A stretch of 64,000 bases of DNA from Micrococcus sp. 2A (GTDB lineage: Bacteria > Actinomycetota > Actinomycetes > Actinomycetales > Micrococcaceae): NCBI RefSeq assembly GCF_039519235.1, contig NZ_CP154351.1:1612001-1676000 (forward strand), in the 5' to 3' direction. The number at the start of each line of letters is the position of its first letter. Positions within the stretch are counted from its first letter, which is position 1. Below are positions 33,563 to 42,384 of the stretch, in pieces. A model generated the notes under the pieces. The model did not search any database. It worked only from the letters and a program-made list of their open reading frames with translations, and was not told the DNA's origin. Both the position numbers and the translations under genes were made by a program.

Positions 33563-34460
33563 GCACCCGTCACCAGCCCCCTGCCGACGCGCTCGGCCCC
33601 GCCCTCGACTCCGCACTGCTCGGCCGCGCAGACCGCTCCCCCTCCCCCGATCGGGTCGCGGCGCTGCGGGATCGCATCCTGGAGGACGCCTCGTCGGAGG
33701 CGGTCCTCCCGGCCTCGGAGACCGACTCCTCGCGCCGTCCCCGCGCTCAGCGGTGGCTCGCCGCGGCCGCCGTCGGCGCCGTCGTCGTCACGGGCCTCGG
33801 CGTGGTGCCGGGTGACGTCGCGGAGGCGGAGGCGAGCCAGGTCCTCGCCGACACGGCCGCGACGCCGTCGACGTGCCCGATCCGACGCTCGCGGCGGACG
33901 GCAGCGTGCTCTCCCAGGAGCCCTCGACCTCCTACCGGGCGGACGCGATGGGGCCGGGCAGCCTGCCGCAGAGGCTCGAGGTCGACAGTCTCGAGGAGGT
34001 GCCCCGGGATCCCGACCAGCTGATCCGGTTCTTCCGGGACCGGTATCACGGCGGCTCCGCCTCGAGGGACGAGAACCTGTTCGTGCAGCTGACCGACACG
34101 CTGCGCGAGCCCGGCCTCCCCGCCGACCTGCGTCGAGGCCTCGTCGCGGCCCTGGCCCAGGCACCCGGGGTCCGGGTGGAGGAGGCGGTCACGCTGTCCG
34201 ATGGGCGCACGGGCGTCGGCGTGAGCCGCGCCGAAGTCCTGCGGATGGGCGCCGTCGAGCAGATGGTGCTGGACCCGACCACGGGGCAGGTGATCGGCGA
34301 GCGCGATCTCGTCGGATTCGGCGTCGGGGAGTTCGGGACGACGGAGGTCGTCTCGGAGTCGACCACCCGGCTCTCGATCGTCGACGAGGCCCCGAGGGCC
34401 CAGGTGCACATCGACGACCACAGGGGACCGAACGGGGAGGACATCACCCACCTCCCCTGA
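33553..34460 (+). pseudogene. CU044_5270-like membrane protein, frameshifted
   Basis: Frame 1 from ATG 33553 gives an N-terminal cytoplasmic part and one membrane helix (WLAAAAVGAVVVTGLGVV) up to ASQVLADTAA (about 33860). It then runs into out-of-frame sequence. The other frame continues, from 33861, with D-A-V-D-V-P-D-P-T-L-A-A-D-G-S, the conserved follow-on of this family, to a stop at 34458-34460. Restoring one base after GGCCGC (33855-33860) would join both into about 302 residues. The two halves share codon bias, so the break is either a real one-base deletion, a sequencing or assembly error, or programmed slippage. The downstream part alone also has a GTG start at 33873. The role would be sensor/anti-sigma partner of the upstream ECF gene. 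Confidence 0.7.
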
Positions 34461-34480
34461 ACCCCGGGACACCCGTCGTC

Positions 34481-35608
34481 TCAGCCGAGGAGCTCGCCGA
34501 CCCGCGCGTCGAGCTCCTCGGCGTCGGTGCGCAGCCGGCGCAGCACGGCTGCGTCGTGCCGCCCGCCGACCGTCAGCGTCACGCGGCGCAGCAGGGCGGG
34601 GTCCATGCCCATCCGGTCCCACGTCCGGACGATCGTCGCGGGCCGCTCGGCGGTGCGCAGGGTGACGCGGCGGCCGGCGTCGGCCCAGCCCGCGACGACG
34701 CCCCACTCCTCAGGCGTGGCGCCCGGCCCCTCGAGCGCGCCCACGGGGAGCACGAGGGACACCGGCTGCCGCGTCGTCCCCGACTCCGACGGGGGCGGCG
34801 CGTCCGGGAGCGCCTCGGCCGCGAGCGCAGCCAGCGCGGCGTGGTCCGGCGCGCCGTCCTCGGACCCCACGCCCGCCCGGCCCGGAGCGAGCCACGCATC
34901 CTCGATCCCCCCGCGCGCCATGAGCCCGGTGAGCAGCTCGCGCCACACGTGCCGCGCCTCGTCTCGGGGCATCGAGCGCACGGTGCGGTATCCGCTCGCG
35001 GTGGGCAGGGCTCCGGCGAGCACCGCGGCGGCCCACGGCTCGTCCAGCACGACGCCGAGGCGGCGCGCCCCGGTGGTCTCCCGCAGGCGCCCGAGCGCCT
35101 CGATGAGCCCTTCCCGGTAGGACTCGGCGACGTCGCGGCGTGCACCGGCGTCGATGAGCACGCGTTCACCGCCGGGCAGCCACAGCGCCCCGAGCAGACT
35201 CAGCGGCCCGCGCACGCGCACCGCGAGGCGCTCGGTGGAGACCCCCTCGGCGCCGGCCGTGTCTGCCCAGCGGTGGGCGTCCTCGCGCCAGAAGGACACC
35301 GCCCGCCGCCGGTCCATGCCGGAGCCGACGACACCGGGCGGGCTCACCCGCCAGCCGTGGGGCTGCAGGTCCACGGGGAGCTCGTGCAGGAGGGCGGCCG
35401 AGCGTCCCACGTCGTCCGCGCCGGGGCCGCGGTCCGGCAGCTCGGGGAGCACGGGCCAGTGCTGGCCCTCGAGCTCCCCGTGGGTCGCGCGGTGGGCCTC
35501 CGCGGCATCGGACCCGGACCACGGGGACCCGCCGAGGGCGCGCACCGACGTCGCCGACGGTGGCTCAGTGGCGACCGGCTCAGGCACGGGCCCCTCCGTC
35601 AGCATCAC
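34481..35608 (-). CDS. MetE/UROD-superfamily protein (Rv3015c-like)
   Basis: 375 residues, half of real MetE. The recognisable conserved line is 'LPELPDRGPGADDVGRSAAL' and 'LPVDLQPHGWRVSPPG', with 'VRVRGPLSLLGALWLPGGER'. These proteins are annotated as methionine synthase (cobalamin-independent)-like because they share the TIM-barrel fold, but the MetE zinc site (H-x-C, E, C) is not visible, so the activity is unknown. GTG start at 35608 (ATG at 35605 is equally possible). It begins 29 nt inside the chorismate mutase gene. The neighbours mnmA and cysteine desulfurase parallel the Rv3015c-Rv3025c region. Confidence 0.78.
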   Translation of the reverse strand: MMLTEGPVPEPVATEPPSATSVRALGGSPWSGSDAAEAHRATHGELEGQHWPVLPELPDRGPGADDVGRSAALLHELPVDLQPHGWRVSPPGVVGSGMDRRRAVSFWREDAHRWADTAGAEGVSTERLAVRVRGPLSLLGALWLPGGERVLIDAGARRDVAESYREGLIEALGRLRETTGARRLGVVLDEPWAAAVLAGALPTASGYRTVRSMPRDEARHVWRELLTGLMARGGIEDAWLAPGRAGVGSEDGAPDHAALAALAAEALPDAPPPSESGTTRQPVSLVLPVGALEGPGATPEEWGVVAGWADAGRRVTLRTAERPATIVRTWDRMGMDPALLRRVTLTVGGRHDAAVLRRLRTDAEELDARVGELLG

Positions 35609-35996
35609 GGGCGGCGTCCTGCCGGACCACGGGGACCGTTCCGGTGCGGGGGCCGACGTCCTCGCCCGCCGCGATGGCGCGGTGGTGGCGGATGACCTCG
35701 GCGATGACGAAGTTCAGGAACTTCTGGGCGAACGCGGGCTCGAGCTCGGCGTCGTGGGCGAGGCGCTGGAGGCGCTCGATCTGCGCGGCCTCTCGTCCCG
35801 GATCCGAGGGAGGGAGGTCGTGCTCGGCCTTCAGCCGGCCGACGCGCTGCGTGAACTTGAAGCGCTCGGCGAGGAGGTAGACGAGCGAGGCGTCGATGTT
35901 GTCGATGCTTCCGCGGATCGCGAAGAGCTCGTCGAGGACGGCCGGGTCGGTGGACGCGTCGAGGGAGCTGGCATGCGGGTCGTAGTCGGCGCTCAT
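35580..35996 (-). CDS. Chorismate mutase (AroQ-type)
   Basis: 138 residues. The AroQ helical pattern is intact: 'LFAIRGSIDNIDASLVYLLA', 'ERFKFTQRVGRLKAEHDLPP', 'REAAQIERLQRLAHDAELEP'. It turns chorismate into prephenate, feeding Phe and Tyr. The start at ATG 35996 has TAGTCT 7 nt upstream, which overlaps the stop of mnmA. A GTG at 36014 in frame is less likely. The 25-residue C-terminal tail overlaps the next gene and looks disordered. Confidence 0.92.
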   Translation of the reverse strand: MSADYDPHASSLDASTDPAVLDELFAIRGSIDNIDASLVYLLAERFKFTQRVGRLKAEHDLPPSDPGREAAQIERLQRLAHDAELEPAFAQKFLNFVIAEVIRHHRAIAAGEDVGPRTGTVPVVRQDAARDADGGARA

Positions 35997-36003
35997 GACG
36001 GGA

Positions 36004-36009
36004 AGACTA
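36004..36009 (-). promoter_or_regulatory. -10 box of leaderless promoter (chorismate mutase)
   Basis: TAGTCT on the minus strand, 7 nt before the ATG at 35996 and within the last codons of mnmA. Confidence 0.45.
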
Positions 36010-37143
36010 CGCACCCGCGGGAGCGGCGAGGCGGGCGTTGCGCGCGGCGTCGATGGTGGCCTGGCCGAGCACGCGCGTGCCCCGGTAGAGCACGGCGGAC
36101 TGTCCGGGGGCGACCCCGCGCAGTGCCGCGGCGGGCTCGATCTCCCAACGGGGGGCGCCGTCGTCGCCGGCGGCCTGGCGGGCGCGGGCCGGGACGATCT
36201 CGCCGTGGGCGCGGAACTGCAGCTCGCAGTCGAACCAGTGCCCGGCGGCGGCCTCCGGCAGCGGCGACCCCGCCCACGTCGGGCGGATGCCGGTGATGCG
36301 GTCCACGTCCAGCAGGTCGCGGCCGCCGACCACCACCGTGTTGTCCTTCGGGCGCACCTCCAGGACGAAGCGGGGCCGGCCGTCGGCGGCCGGGCGGCCG
36401 ATGGCCAGCCCCTTGCGCTGGCCCACGGTGTAGGCCTGGGCGCCGGCGTGGGTGCCGAGGCGCTCGCCGTCGGGGCCGACGATGGGGCCGGGCTCGAGCT
36501 CGATGCGCTCGGCGAGCCAGCCGCGCGTGTCCCCGTCAGGGATGAAGCAGATGTCGTGGGAGTCCGGCTTCTGGGCGACCGTGAGGCCGCGCTCGGCCGC
36601 CTCGGCGCGCACGAGCGCCTTGGACGGGGTGTCCGCCAGCGGGAAGAGGCAGTGGGCCACCTGGTCCGCGGTCAGCACGCCGAGGACATACGACTGGTCC
36701 TTCGCGTCGTCGGCGGCGCGGTGGAGCTCGAGCGCCCCGTCCGCGCCGGGGCGCACGGCGGCGTAGTGGCCCGTGCAGACGGCGTCGAAGCCGAGCTCGA
36801 GGGCACGCTCGAGCAGGGCCGCGAACTTGATCTTCTCGTTGCAGCGCAGGCACGGGTTGGGCGTGCGGCCCGCGGCGTACTCGGCCACGAAGTCGTCCAC
36901 CACGTCCTCCTGGAACCGCTCGGAGAAGTCCCACGTGTAGAAGGGGATGCCGAGCCGCTCGCACGCACGCCACGCGTCCTGCGCGTCCTCGATGGTGCAG
37001 CAGCCCCGCGAGCCGGTCCGCAGCAGGCCCGGCATGCGAGACAGCGCCAGGTGCACCCCGACGACGTCGTGACCGGCGTCCACCGCCCGCGCGGCGGCCA
37101 CGGCCGAGTCCACTCCCCCGGACATGGCGGCGAGGACCTTCAT
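36007..37143 (-). CDS. mnmA: tRNA-specific 2-thiouridylase MnmA
   Basis: 378 residues. PP-loop motif [20 protein letters not shown] in the first 20 residues; catalytic cysteines in [12 protein letters not shown] (about 108) and [10 protein letters not shown] (about 199). It thiolates U34 of tRNA Lys, Glu and Gln, using sulfur relayed from a cysteine desulfurase, whose gene lies upstream on the same strand. AAAGG ribosome-binding site. A TAGACT -10 (37177-37182) lies 33 nt upstream. Confidence 0.96.
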   Translation of the reverse strand: MKVLAAMSGGVDSAVAAARAVDAGHDVVGVHLALSRMPGLLRTGSRGCCTIEDAQDAWRACERLGIPFYTWDFSERFQEDVVDDFVAEYAAGRTPNPCLRCNEKIKFAALLERALELGFDAVCTGHYAAVRPGADGALELHRAADDAKDQSYVLGVLTADQVAHCLFPLADTPSKALVRAEAAERGLTVAQKPDSHDICFIPDGDTRGWLAERIELEPGPIVGPDGERLGTHAGAQAYTVGQRKGLAIGRPAADGRPRFVLEVRPKDNTVVVGGRDLLDVDRITGIRPTWAGSPLPEAAAGHWFDCELQFRAHGEIVPARARQAAGDDGAPRWEIEPAAALRGVAPGQSAVLYRGTRVLGQATIDAARNARLAAPAGA

Positions 37144-37454
37144 GGGGATGCCTTTCGACGGGGAGCAGGGCTGGACAGTCTACCGAGCCGGCCCCAAGAC
37201 CGTGCATGGTCGCCGCCGCCCGATGGGTCCTCCTGCCGCGAAGGCGCGGGGGGGGATCAGGAGCGCAGCCGCCAGCACCGCAGAGAGGCCCAACCCCCAC
37301 CAGAAGAGCGTCCCGGCCGCTCGGTGACGACAGGCACGCCTCTGCACTCGACGCCGTCCCCGTCGGCATGTCCCCTCCATCTGCCGCGCGCTCACGCGAC
37401 CCCAGGGCAGACGATCACCTCAGCGCCCCCAGGACGAGGGGCTTCATCGACTGC
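37144..37454 (-). other. Intergenic region between cysteine desulfurase and mnmA
   Basis: 311 nt. TAGACT (37177-37182, minus strand) is the likely mnmA -10. A 71-codon minus-strand ORF (37180-37395) contains one hydrophobic segment, TLFWWGLGLSAVLAAALLIP. Its remaining residues are Arg-rich with no similarity I recognise, so it may be a small membrane peptide or just a GC-driven ORF. A run of eight G residues occurs at 37248-37255. No RNA gene is recognised. Confidence 0.35.
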
Positions 37455-38675
37455 TCACCGTCCGGAAGGACGCAGCCGCCCCAGCGCCCCCACGAGCGCC
37501 GCCACGTCCTCCGCCGTGCTCGTGTGCCCCAGCGTGAACCGCTGCGTCGCCCGCGCATCCGCCTCGGTCCGCCCCGGCAGCGCGAGCACCACGTGGGACG
37601 GCTCGGCGACGCCGGCCGTGCACGCCGAGCCGGAGGACGTGTCCAGCCCGGCCATGTCGAAGCCGAACAGCAGCGCATCCGCGCTCTTCCCCGGCACGGT
37701 GACATGCACGTTCCCCGGCAGCCGCCGTGTCCCGGCGGGCAGCCGCTCCCCCGTGGCCGGGTCCACATCGCGCGGCCCGGTGAGCGTCACGCCCCCCACC
37801 GCGTCGACGGCGGCGATCACCTCGTCCCGCAGCGCACCGAGGCGCTCGGCCTCGCCCGACTGCTCGGCCACCGCCTCCTCGACGGCGGCCGCCAGCGCCG
37901 CCGCCAGCGCCGCCGACACCGTCCCGGAGCGCAGGCGCCGTTCCTGCCCTCCGCCGTGCGCCACCGGCTCGAGCGACACGTCCCGCCGCACGAGCAGCGC
38001 CCCCACGCCGACGGGGGCGCCGAGCTTGTGCCCCGACAGGGCGAGCGTCGCCGGCCCGGACCCTGCGAAGTCCACGGGCACCGCGCCCACGGCCTGCACC
38101 GCGTCGGTGTGCATAGGCACCCCGTGCTGCGCCGCGATCCGTGCCGCCTCCGCCACGGGCTGCACCGTGCCGATCTCGTTGTTCGCCCACATCAGCGTCG
38201 CCAGTGCCGTGCGGTGCGGCGCCTCCGCGAGGGCCGCCGCCCACGCGCCGAGGTCGACGGCGCCGTCGTCGTCCACCGGGACGAGCACCGACTCGGCGCC
38301 CTCATGGGCCACGAGCCAGTCGACCGTGTCCAGGACGGCGTGGTGCTCGATCCCGGTGTGCACGATCCGCGTGCGGCCCCGGTCCGCCGCGCGGCGCGCG
38401 CGGAAGAGCCCCTGGACGGCGAGGTTGTCCGCCTCCGTGCCCCCGGAGGTCAGCACCACCTCGGACGGGTGCGCCCCGACGGCGGCCGCGATGCGCTCGC
38501 GGGACTCCTCGAGCCCCAGCTTGGCGCGGCGGCCCGTGGCGTGCAGCGAGGCGGGGTTGCCCACCTCCCCGGCCGCGCCGGCGAACGCCGCGAGCGCCGC
38601 GGGCCGCGCCGGGGTCGTCGCGGCGTGGTCCAGGTAGACGCGTCGGGGCGTGGTCACGGGGCGGGTCTCGGGCAC
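37455..38675 (-). CDS. Cysteine desulfurase (NifS/IscS family)
   Basis: 406 residues. PLP site SGHKLGAP (Lys about 220), start motif VYLDHAATTPARP, HHAVLD, NNEIGTVQP, and the active-site Cys loop GSACTAG (about 345) of NifS-like group I enzymes. It mobilises sulfur from cysteine for tRNA thiolation and possibly Fe-S clusters. Gene order with mnmA matches other actinobacteria (Rv3025c-Rv3024c). GTG start at 38675 lies 6 nt after a TAGACT -10 box, so it is leaderless. Confidence 0.95.
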   Translation of the reverse strand: MPETRPVTTPRRVYLDHAATTPARPAALAAFAGAAGEVGNPASLHATGRRAKLGLEESRERIAAAVGAHPSEVVLTSGGTEADNLAVQGLFRARRAADRGRTRIVHTGIEHHAVLDTVDWLVAHEGAESVLVPVDDDGAVDLGAWAAALAEAPHRTALATLMWANNEIGTVQPVAEAARIAAQHGVPMHTDAVQAVGAVPVDFAGSGPATLALSGHKLGAPVGVGALLVRRDVSLEPVAHGGGQERRLRSGTVSAALAAALAAAVEEAVAEQSGEAERLGALRDEVIAAVDAVGGVTLTGPRDVDPATGERLPAGTRRLPGNVHVTVPGKSADALLFGFDMAGLDTSSGSACTAGVAEPSHVVLALPGRTEADARATQRFTLGHTSTAEDVAALVGALGRLRPSGR

Positions 38676-38681
38676 GGGGCG

Positions 38682-38687
38682 AGTCTA
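38682..38687 (-). promoter_or_regulatory. -10 box of leaderless promoter (cysteine desulfurase)
   Basis: TAGACT on the minus strand, 6 nt before the GTG start. Confidence 0.5.
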
Positions 38688-38719
38688 CGGAGCGCGGGCA
38701 CGGACGCCGCCGCCGCCCC

Positions 38720-39418
38720 TCAGCGCAGCGCCGCGAAGGCCTCCACGGCGCGCGTGGGGCCGGCCACGAGCAGCGTGTCCTCGGGCACGAGCACGTGATG
38801 GCCGGGCGGGTACGCCCATCCGTCGCCGCTGCGCAGGGCGACGACGCGCACCCCGGTCTCCCCCGCCAACCCGGCCGAGCGCAGGTCCTGCCCGAGGTGG
38901 CGCTGAGGCGCGGACGTGCGCACGATCGCGAAGCCGGGCTCGACCTCCACGAAGTCGTCGAGGGCGTTGAGCACGAGGTGGGCCACGCGGCGGCCCATGT
39001 CCCGCTCGGGGTGGACCACGTGGGCCACGCCCAGCTGCTGGAGGATCGCGCCGTGCCGGGGGTCGTTGGCCTTGGCCCACAGATGCGTGACGCCGAAGCG
39101 CAGCATCAGCGAGGTCGTCAGCACGGACCCCGCGAGGTCTCCGCCGATCGCCACCACCACGTGGTCGGCCTCGTGCACGGACAGCTCGCGCATGGCCTCC
39201 TCGTCTGCGGTGTCGGCGCGCACCACGTAGGTGAGCCGGCCATGGAGGGACTGGACGACGGCCGGGTCGTGGTCGACGCCCAGCACGTCACGGCCGGAGG
39301 CCATGAGCTCGAGGGCGACGGAGGCACCGAAGCGGCCGAGGCCGAGCACCACCACGGTGGAGCCCAGGGCGCCGGTGGACGGCTTGGCCGAGAACAGGGA
39401 GCGGAGCGGATCAGCCAA
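38720..39418 (-). CDS. TrkA/KtrA-type potassium uptake regulatory protein
   Basis: 232 residues: RCK_N Rossmann domain with STVVVLGLGRFGASVALEL (about 19-37) and VLGVDHDPAVV, followed by a shorter RCK_C (about 150-230). This soluble ring gates the TrkH/KtrB pore. Its start lies 8 nt before the end of trkH on the same strand, so the two are coupled in one operon. Confidence 0.93.
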   Translation of the reverse strand: MADPLRSLFSAKPSTGALGSTVVVLGLGRFGASVALELMASGRDVLGVDHDPAVVQSLHGRLTYVVRADTADEEAMRELSVHEADHVVVAIGGDLAGSVLTTSLMLRFGVTHLWAKANDPRHGAILQQLGVAHVVHPERDMGRRVAHLVLNALDDFVEVEPGFAIVRTSAPQRHLGQDLRSAGLAGETGVRVVALRSGDGWAYPPGHHVLVPEDTLLVAGPTRAVEAFAALR

Positions 39419-40766
39419 TCAGGGGCCTCTCTTTCGGGAGTTCGTAGTGGCGCGTGCGGGTCTTGAGGGCCAGGGCGCCGGCCACGGTGGCCGGGCCGAT
39501 GCGCCCCACGAACATGAGCACCATGAGCACCAGCTGCGCCAGCGGCGGAAGCTGGGCGGTGATGCCGGTGGACAGCCCCACGGTGGCGAACGCGGAGACG
39601 CATTCGAAGAGCACTTGGTCGGTGGTGAAGGACGTCATGCCCATGAGCAGCACCGTCCCCGTGATCACCGCGGCGGCCGAGAGCATGATGACCGTGATCG
39701 CCTCGCGATGCGTCGAGCGGGACAGGCGGCGGCCCATCACGTTCACGGCCGCGTCGCCGCGCAGCTCGGTGACGACGACGGCGCCCAGCACCACGGCCGT
39801 CGTGATCTTCACGCCGCTCGCCGTGCCGGCCGGGCCGGCGCCGATGAACATCAGCAGGTCCGTGGCCATGAGGGTGACGGGGTGCATCTGCCCGTAGTCG
39901 AGGGAGTTGAAGCCGGCGGTGCGGGTGGTGACCGACTGGAAGAACGCGGCGAGGACGCGGGAGGCCGGGTCCAGGGCACCCAGCGTGCGCGGGTTGTTCC
40001 ACTCCATCACGAGGTACATCGCGGTGCCCGCGGCCAGCAGCGCCACGGTGCCGACCACCACGATGCGCGCCGTGAGCGGCCAGCGGCTTGGCCTGCGGAA
40101 GTGCCGGACGAACGTGACGTACACGGGCAGGCCCAGGCCGCCGGCGATGATCGCGGCGGCGATCGGCAGGCACACGAACGGATCGGCCACGAAGTCCATG
40201 AGGTTCGCCGAGTGCAGGGCGAAGCCGGCGTTGTTGAACGCGGAGACGGCGTGGAAGAGCCCGTGCCACGCCGCGGTGGGCAGCGGCAGGCCGTGGCCGA
40301 GCCAGAACCGCAGGGTCAGGCACGCCGCCACGCTCAGCTCCACCGCCGCGGAGACCGTCACGAGAAGGCGCAGCACGCCGGGCAGGTCCCCGATCCCGGA
40401 GGTGCGCGAGGAGGCGGCCGCGTCCAGCCGCTGGGTCAGCCCGAGGCGACGCATCACCAGCAGGCCCATCAGGGAGGCGAACGTCATCACGCCGAGGCCT
40501 CCGAGCTTGATCAGGCATAGGATGACGACCTGGCCGAACCCCGTCCAGAACGTCTCGGTGTCCACCACGCCGAGGCCCGTCACCGTGGTGGCGCTCGTGG
40601 CGGTGAAGGCCGCCTCGAGGAGCGTGGGCGCGCGGCCGGCATAGGACGCGGGCAGCCGCAGGGCGGCGGTGCCGAGCGCGATCACGACGAGGAAGGACAG
40701 GACGACCGCCTGCACGGGACGCAGCCGCGGACGGCCGGGCATGCGTGGCGCTGAGGGCATGGGCAC
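39411..40766 (-). CDS. TrkH/KtrB-type potassium transporter
   Basis: About 451 residues with around ten hydrophobic segments in four P-loop repeats. The filter regions TSATTVTGLGVVDT, NNAGFAL, TRTAGFNSLDYG and ATVGLSTGITA supply the glycines. It mediates K+ uptake with the RCK protein downstream. The start GTG 40766 is chosen because TAGACT (40775-40780) lies 8 nt upstream; ATG 40760, two codons later, is nearly as good, and a GTG at 40808 is less likely. Confidence 0.93.
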   Translation of the reverse strand: MPMPSAPRMPGRPRLRPVQAVVLSFLVVIALGTAALRLPASYAGRAPTLLEAAFTATSATTVTGLGVVDTETFWTGFGQVVILCLIKLGGLGVMTFASLMGLLVMRRLGLTQRLDAAASSRTSGIGDLPGVLRLLVTVSAAVELSVAACLTLRFWLGHGLPLPTAAWHGLFHAVSAFNNAGFALHSANLMDFVADPFVCLPIAAAIIAGGLGLPVYVTFVRHFRRPSRWPLTARIVVVGTVALLAAGTAMYLVMEWNNPRTLGALDPASRVLAAFFQSVTTRTAGFNSLDYGQMHPVTLMATDLLMFIGAGPAGTASGVKITTAVVLGAVVVTELRGDAAVNVMGRRLSRSTHREAITVIMLSAAAVITGTVLLMGMTSFTTDQVLFECVSAFATVGLSTGITAQLPPLAQLVLMVLMFVGRIGPATVAGALALKTRTRHYELPKERPLIG

Positions 40767-40774
40767 GAGCCGGG

Positions 40775-40780
40775 AGTCTA
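40775..40780 (-). promoter_or_regulatory. -10 box of trkH
   Basis: TAGACT on the minus strand, 8 nt before GTG 40766 and 14 nt before ATG 40760. Confidence 0.45.
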
Positions 40781-40849
40781 CACCCGCGTGGGGCGCCACG
40801 CGGAGCACTCCCGCGATTCCCGGCGCGAGGCGTGCGACACAATGGTGCG

Positions 40850-41788
40850 ATGGCGCACGACGACGGGGACCACCGCACCGCGTATGAGGTCCTGGGCGTG
40901 CCCCGGGCCGCCACGGAGGAGGCGGTCCGCCGCGCCTACCGCCGCGCGGCCCGGCAGACCCATCCCGACGTCGGCGGGGACCCCGCGGCCTTCCGCGCGC
41001 TCACGAGGGCATGGGAGACCCTGGGGGACCCCGAGGCCCGCCGGCGGTATGACCTGTCCCTCCCGACGGACCCCGCGCGGGGCGCCGCCGGGCCGGGGGC
41101 GGGAGCACCGTCCGCGCGCGCGGCCGAACGGCCCGGCGCGACGCCCGTCCGCTACGACCCGCCGCCGGGCGAGGCGTCCGCGGACCTGGCCGTGCTGGAC
41201 CTGGCCCGATCGAGCCAGCGCGTGCACGGCGCGCCCCGGCCCCGGGGCCTCCTGCCGGACGAGCACCGCGTGCTGCGTCAGGCCCGGACCCTGGACCTGC
41301 TGATGCGCCACGTCCTCGACGCGCTGCCGGCCGCGCGCATCCTGACGGGCCTGCGCCTGGCCGGCCGCTGGGGCCGGCCCCTGGACGTGGACCACGCGGT
41401 GCTCTGCGGGCACCGCCTGGCGCTGATCGGATCGGTCCAGGTGCCGGACGGCGTCTACACGTGGGACGGCACGGACCTGCGGGCCGGGACCCGCCCCGTC
41501 GCGCCGCCGCTGCTGGGGCCGGCCATGATGGCGTGGCAGCACGCCCTGCCGCACGTCACCGTGGGCGGCTTCGTGCTCGTCATGACGGACCGGGACGCCA
41601 TGCACACGCCCGTGATCCGGCACGCCCGCGGCGCGGACGACCCCGCCGCGCAGGAGGACCTCCTCACCGAGCCGCCGGCCGCGGGCAAGACGTTCCTGCG
41701 GGACCTGCTGCTCTTCCTCGGCTCGGGCGAGCACCGCGACCTCGTGGACCGCCGGGTCCTCGGCGCGCTCGTCGCCCGGCTGCACTGA
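40850..41788 (+). CDS. J-domain (DnaJ-like) protein
   Basis: 312 residues. N-terminal J domain (about 8-75) with intact HPD in RQTHPDVGG. The remaining 230 residues do not match DnaJ: no G/F region, no zinc finger and no CTD. They contain 'LAVLDLARSSQRVHGAP' and 'RILTGLRLAGRWGRPLDVDH', which looks like a nuclease-related (NERD-like) beta-rich domain. Such fusions recruit DnaK to specific targets; the target is unknown. CACAAT lies 6 nt before the ATG at 40850, again at leaderless spacing. Confidence 0.8.
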   Translation: MAHDDGDHRTAYEVLGVPRAATEEAVRRAYRRAARQTHPDVGGDPAAFRALTRAWETLGDPEARRRYDLSLPTDPARGAAGPGAGAPSARAAERPGATPVRYDPPPGEASADLAVLDLARSSQRVHGAPRPRGLLPDEHRVLRQARTLDLLMRHVLDALPAARILTGLRLAGRWGRPLDVDHAVLCGHRLALIGSVQVPDGVYTWDGTDLRAGTRPVAPPLLGPAMMAWQHALPHVTVGGFVLVMTDRDAMHTPVIRHARGADDPAAQEDLLTEPPAAGKTFLRDLLLFLGSGEHRDLVDRRVLGALVARLH

Positions 41789-41801
41789 CCGGGCCCGGCA
41801 C

Positions 41802-41807
41802 TACCAT
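41802..41807 (+). promoter_or_regulatory. -10 box of leaderless promoter (trmL)
   Basis: TACCAT, 6 nt before GTG 41814. Confidence 0.45.
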
Positions 41808-41813
41808 GGGCGG

Positions 41814-42377
41814 GTGCCCGATCTCCCCGCGTCCGCGCCCCTCAACCCCCATGCCGCAGCGGAGCGGGGCCCCGCCCCCGGCACGCCCGGGTTCCGGATC
41901 CTCCTGCACTCCCCGGAGATCCCCGGCAACACGGGCAACGCGATCCGGCTCGCCGCCATCACGGGTGCGGAGCTCCACCTCGTGGAGCCGCTCGGCTTCG
42001 GCTTCGAGGACGCCCACCTGCGCAGGGCGGGCCTGGACTACCACGACCTCGCCGTCGTGACCGTGCACCCGGACCTCGAGGCGGCGTTCGCCGCGCTGGG
42101 CCCCGCGCGGGTCTTCGCGTTCACGGCCCGGGGCGGCGTGCGCCACGACGAGGTGGCCTACGAGGCGGGGGACGTGCTGATGTTCGGGCGCGAGTCCACC
42201 GGACTCGACGCGGAGGTGCTGGCCCACCCGCGCGTCACCGCCACGGTCCGCCTGCCGATGCAGCCGTCCCGGCGCTCCCTGAACCTGGCCAACGCCGTCT
42301 CGGTCGCCGTGTTCGAGGCGTGGCGGCAGCACGGCTTCGCGGGCTCCGCGGCCCCGGACGGCGATTCCCTACACTGA
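41814..42377 (+). CDS. trmL: tRNA (cytidine(34)-2'-O)-methyltransferase
   Basis: 187 residues: a 25-residue N-terminal tail then a minimal SPOUT domain with HSPEIPGNTGNAIRLAA, LMFGRESTGLD and LPMQPSRRSLNLANAVSVAV, the TrmL signatures. It 2'-O-methylates the wobble base of tRNA-Leu. GTG start behind a -10 box, so it is probably leaderless. The following sigma/anti-sigma gene starts 8 nt after its stop but has its own TACACT -10 inside trmL. Confidence 0.92.
   Translation: MPDLPASAPLNPHAAAERGPAPGTPGFRILLHSPEIPGNTGNAIRLAAITGAELHLVEPLGFGFEDAHLRRAGLDYHDLAVVTVHPDLEAAFAALGPARVFAFTARGGVRHDEVAYEAGDVLMFGRESTGLDAEVLAHPRVTATVRLPMQPSRRSLNLANAVSVAVFEAWRQHGFAGSAAPDGDSLH
42370..42375 (+). promoter_or_regulatory. 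-10 box of the sigma/anti-sigma fusion gene
   Basis: TACACT, 9 nt before ATG 42385. It lies within the trmL stop region (TGA 42375-42377), so the fusion gene can be expressed alone. Confidence 0.45.
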
Positions 42378-42384
42378 GGTCACC

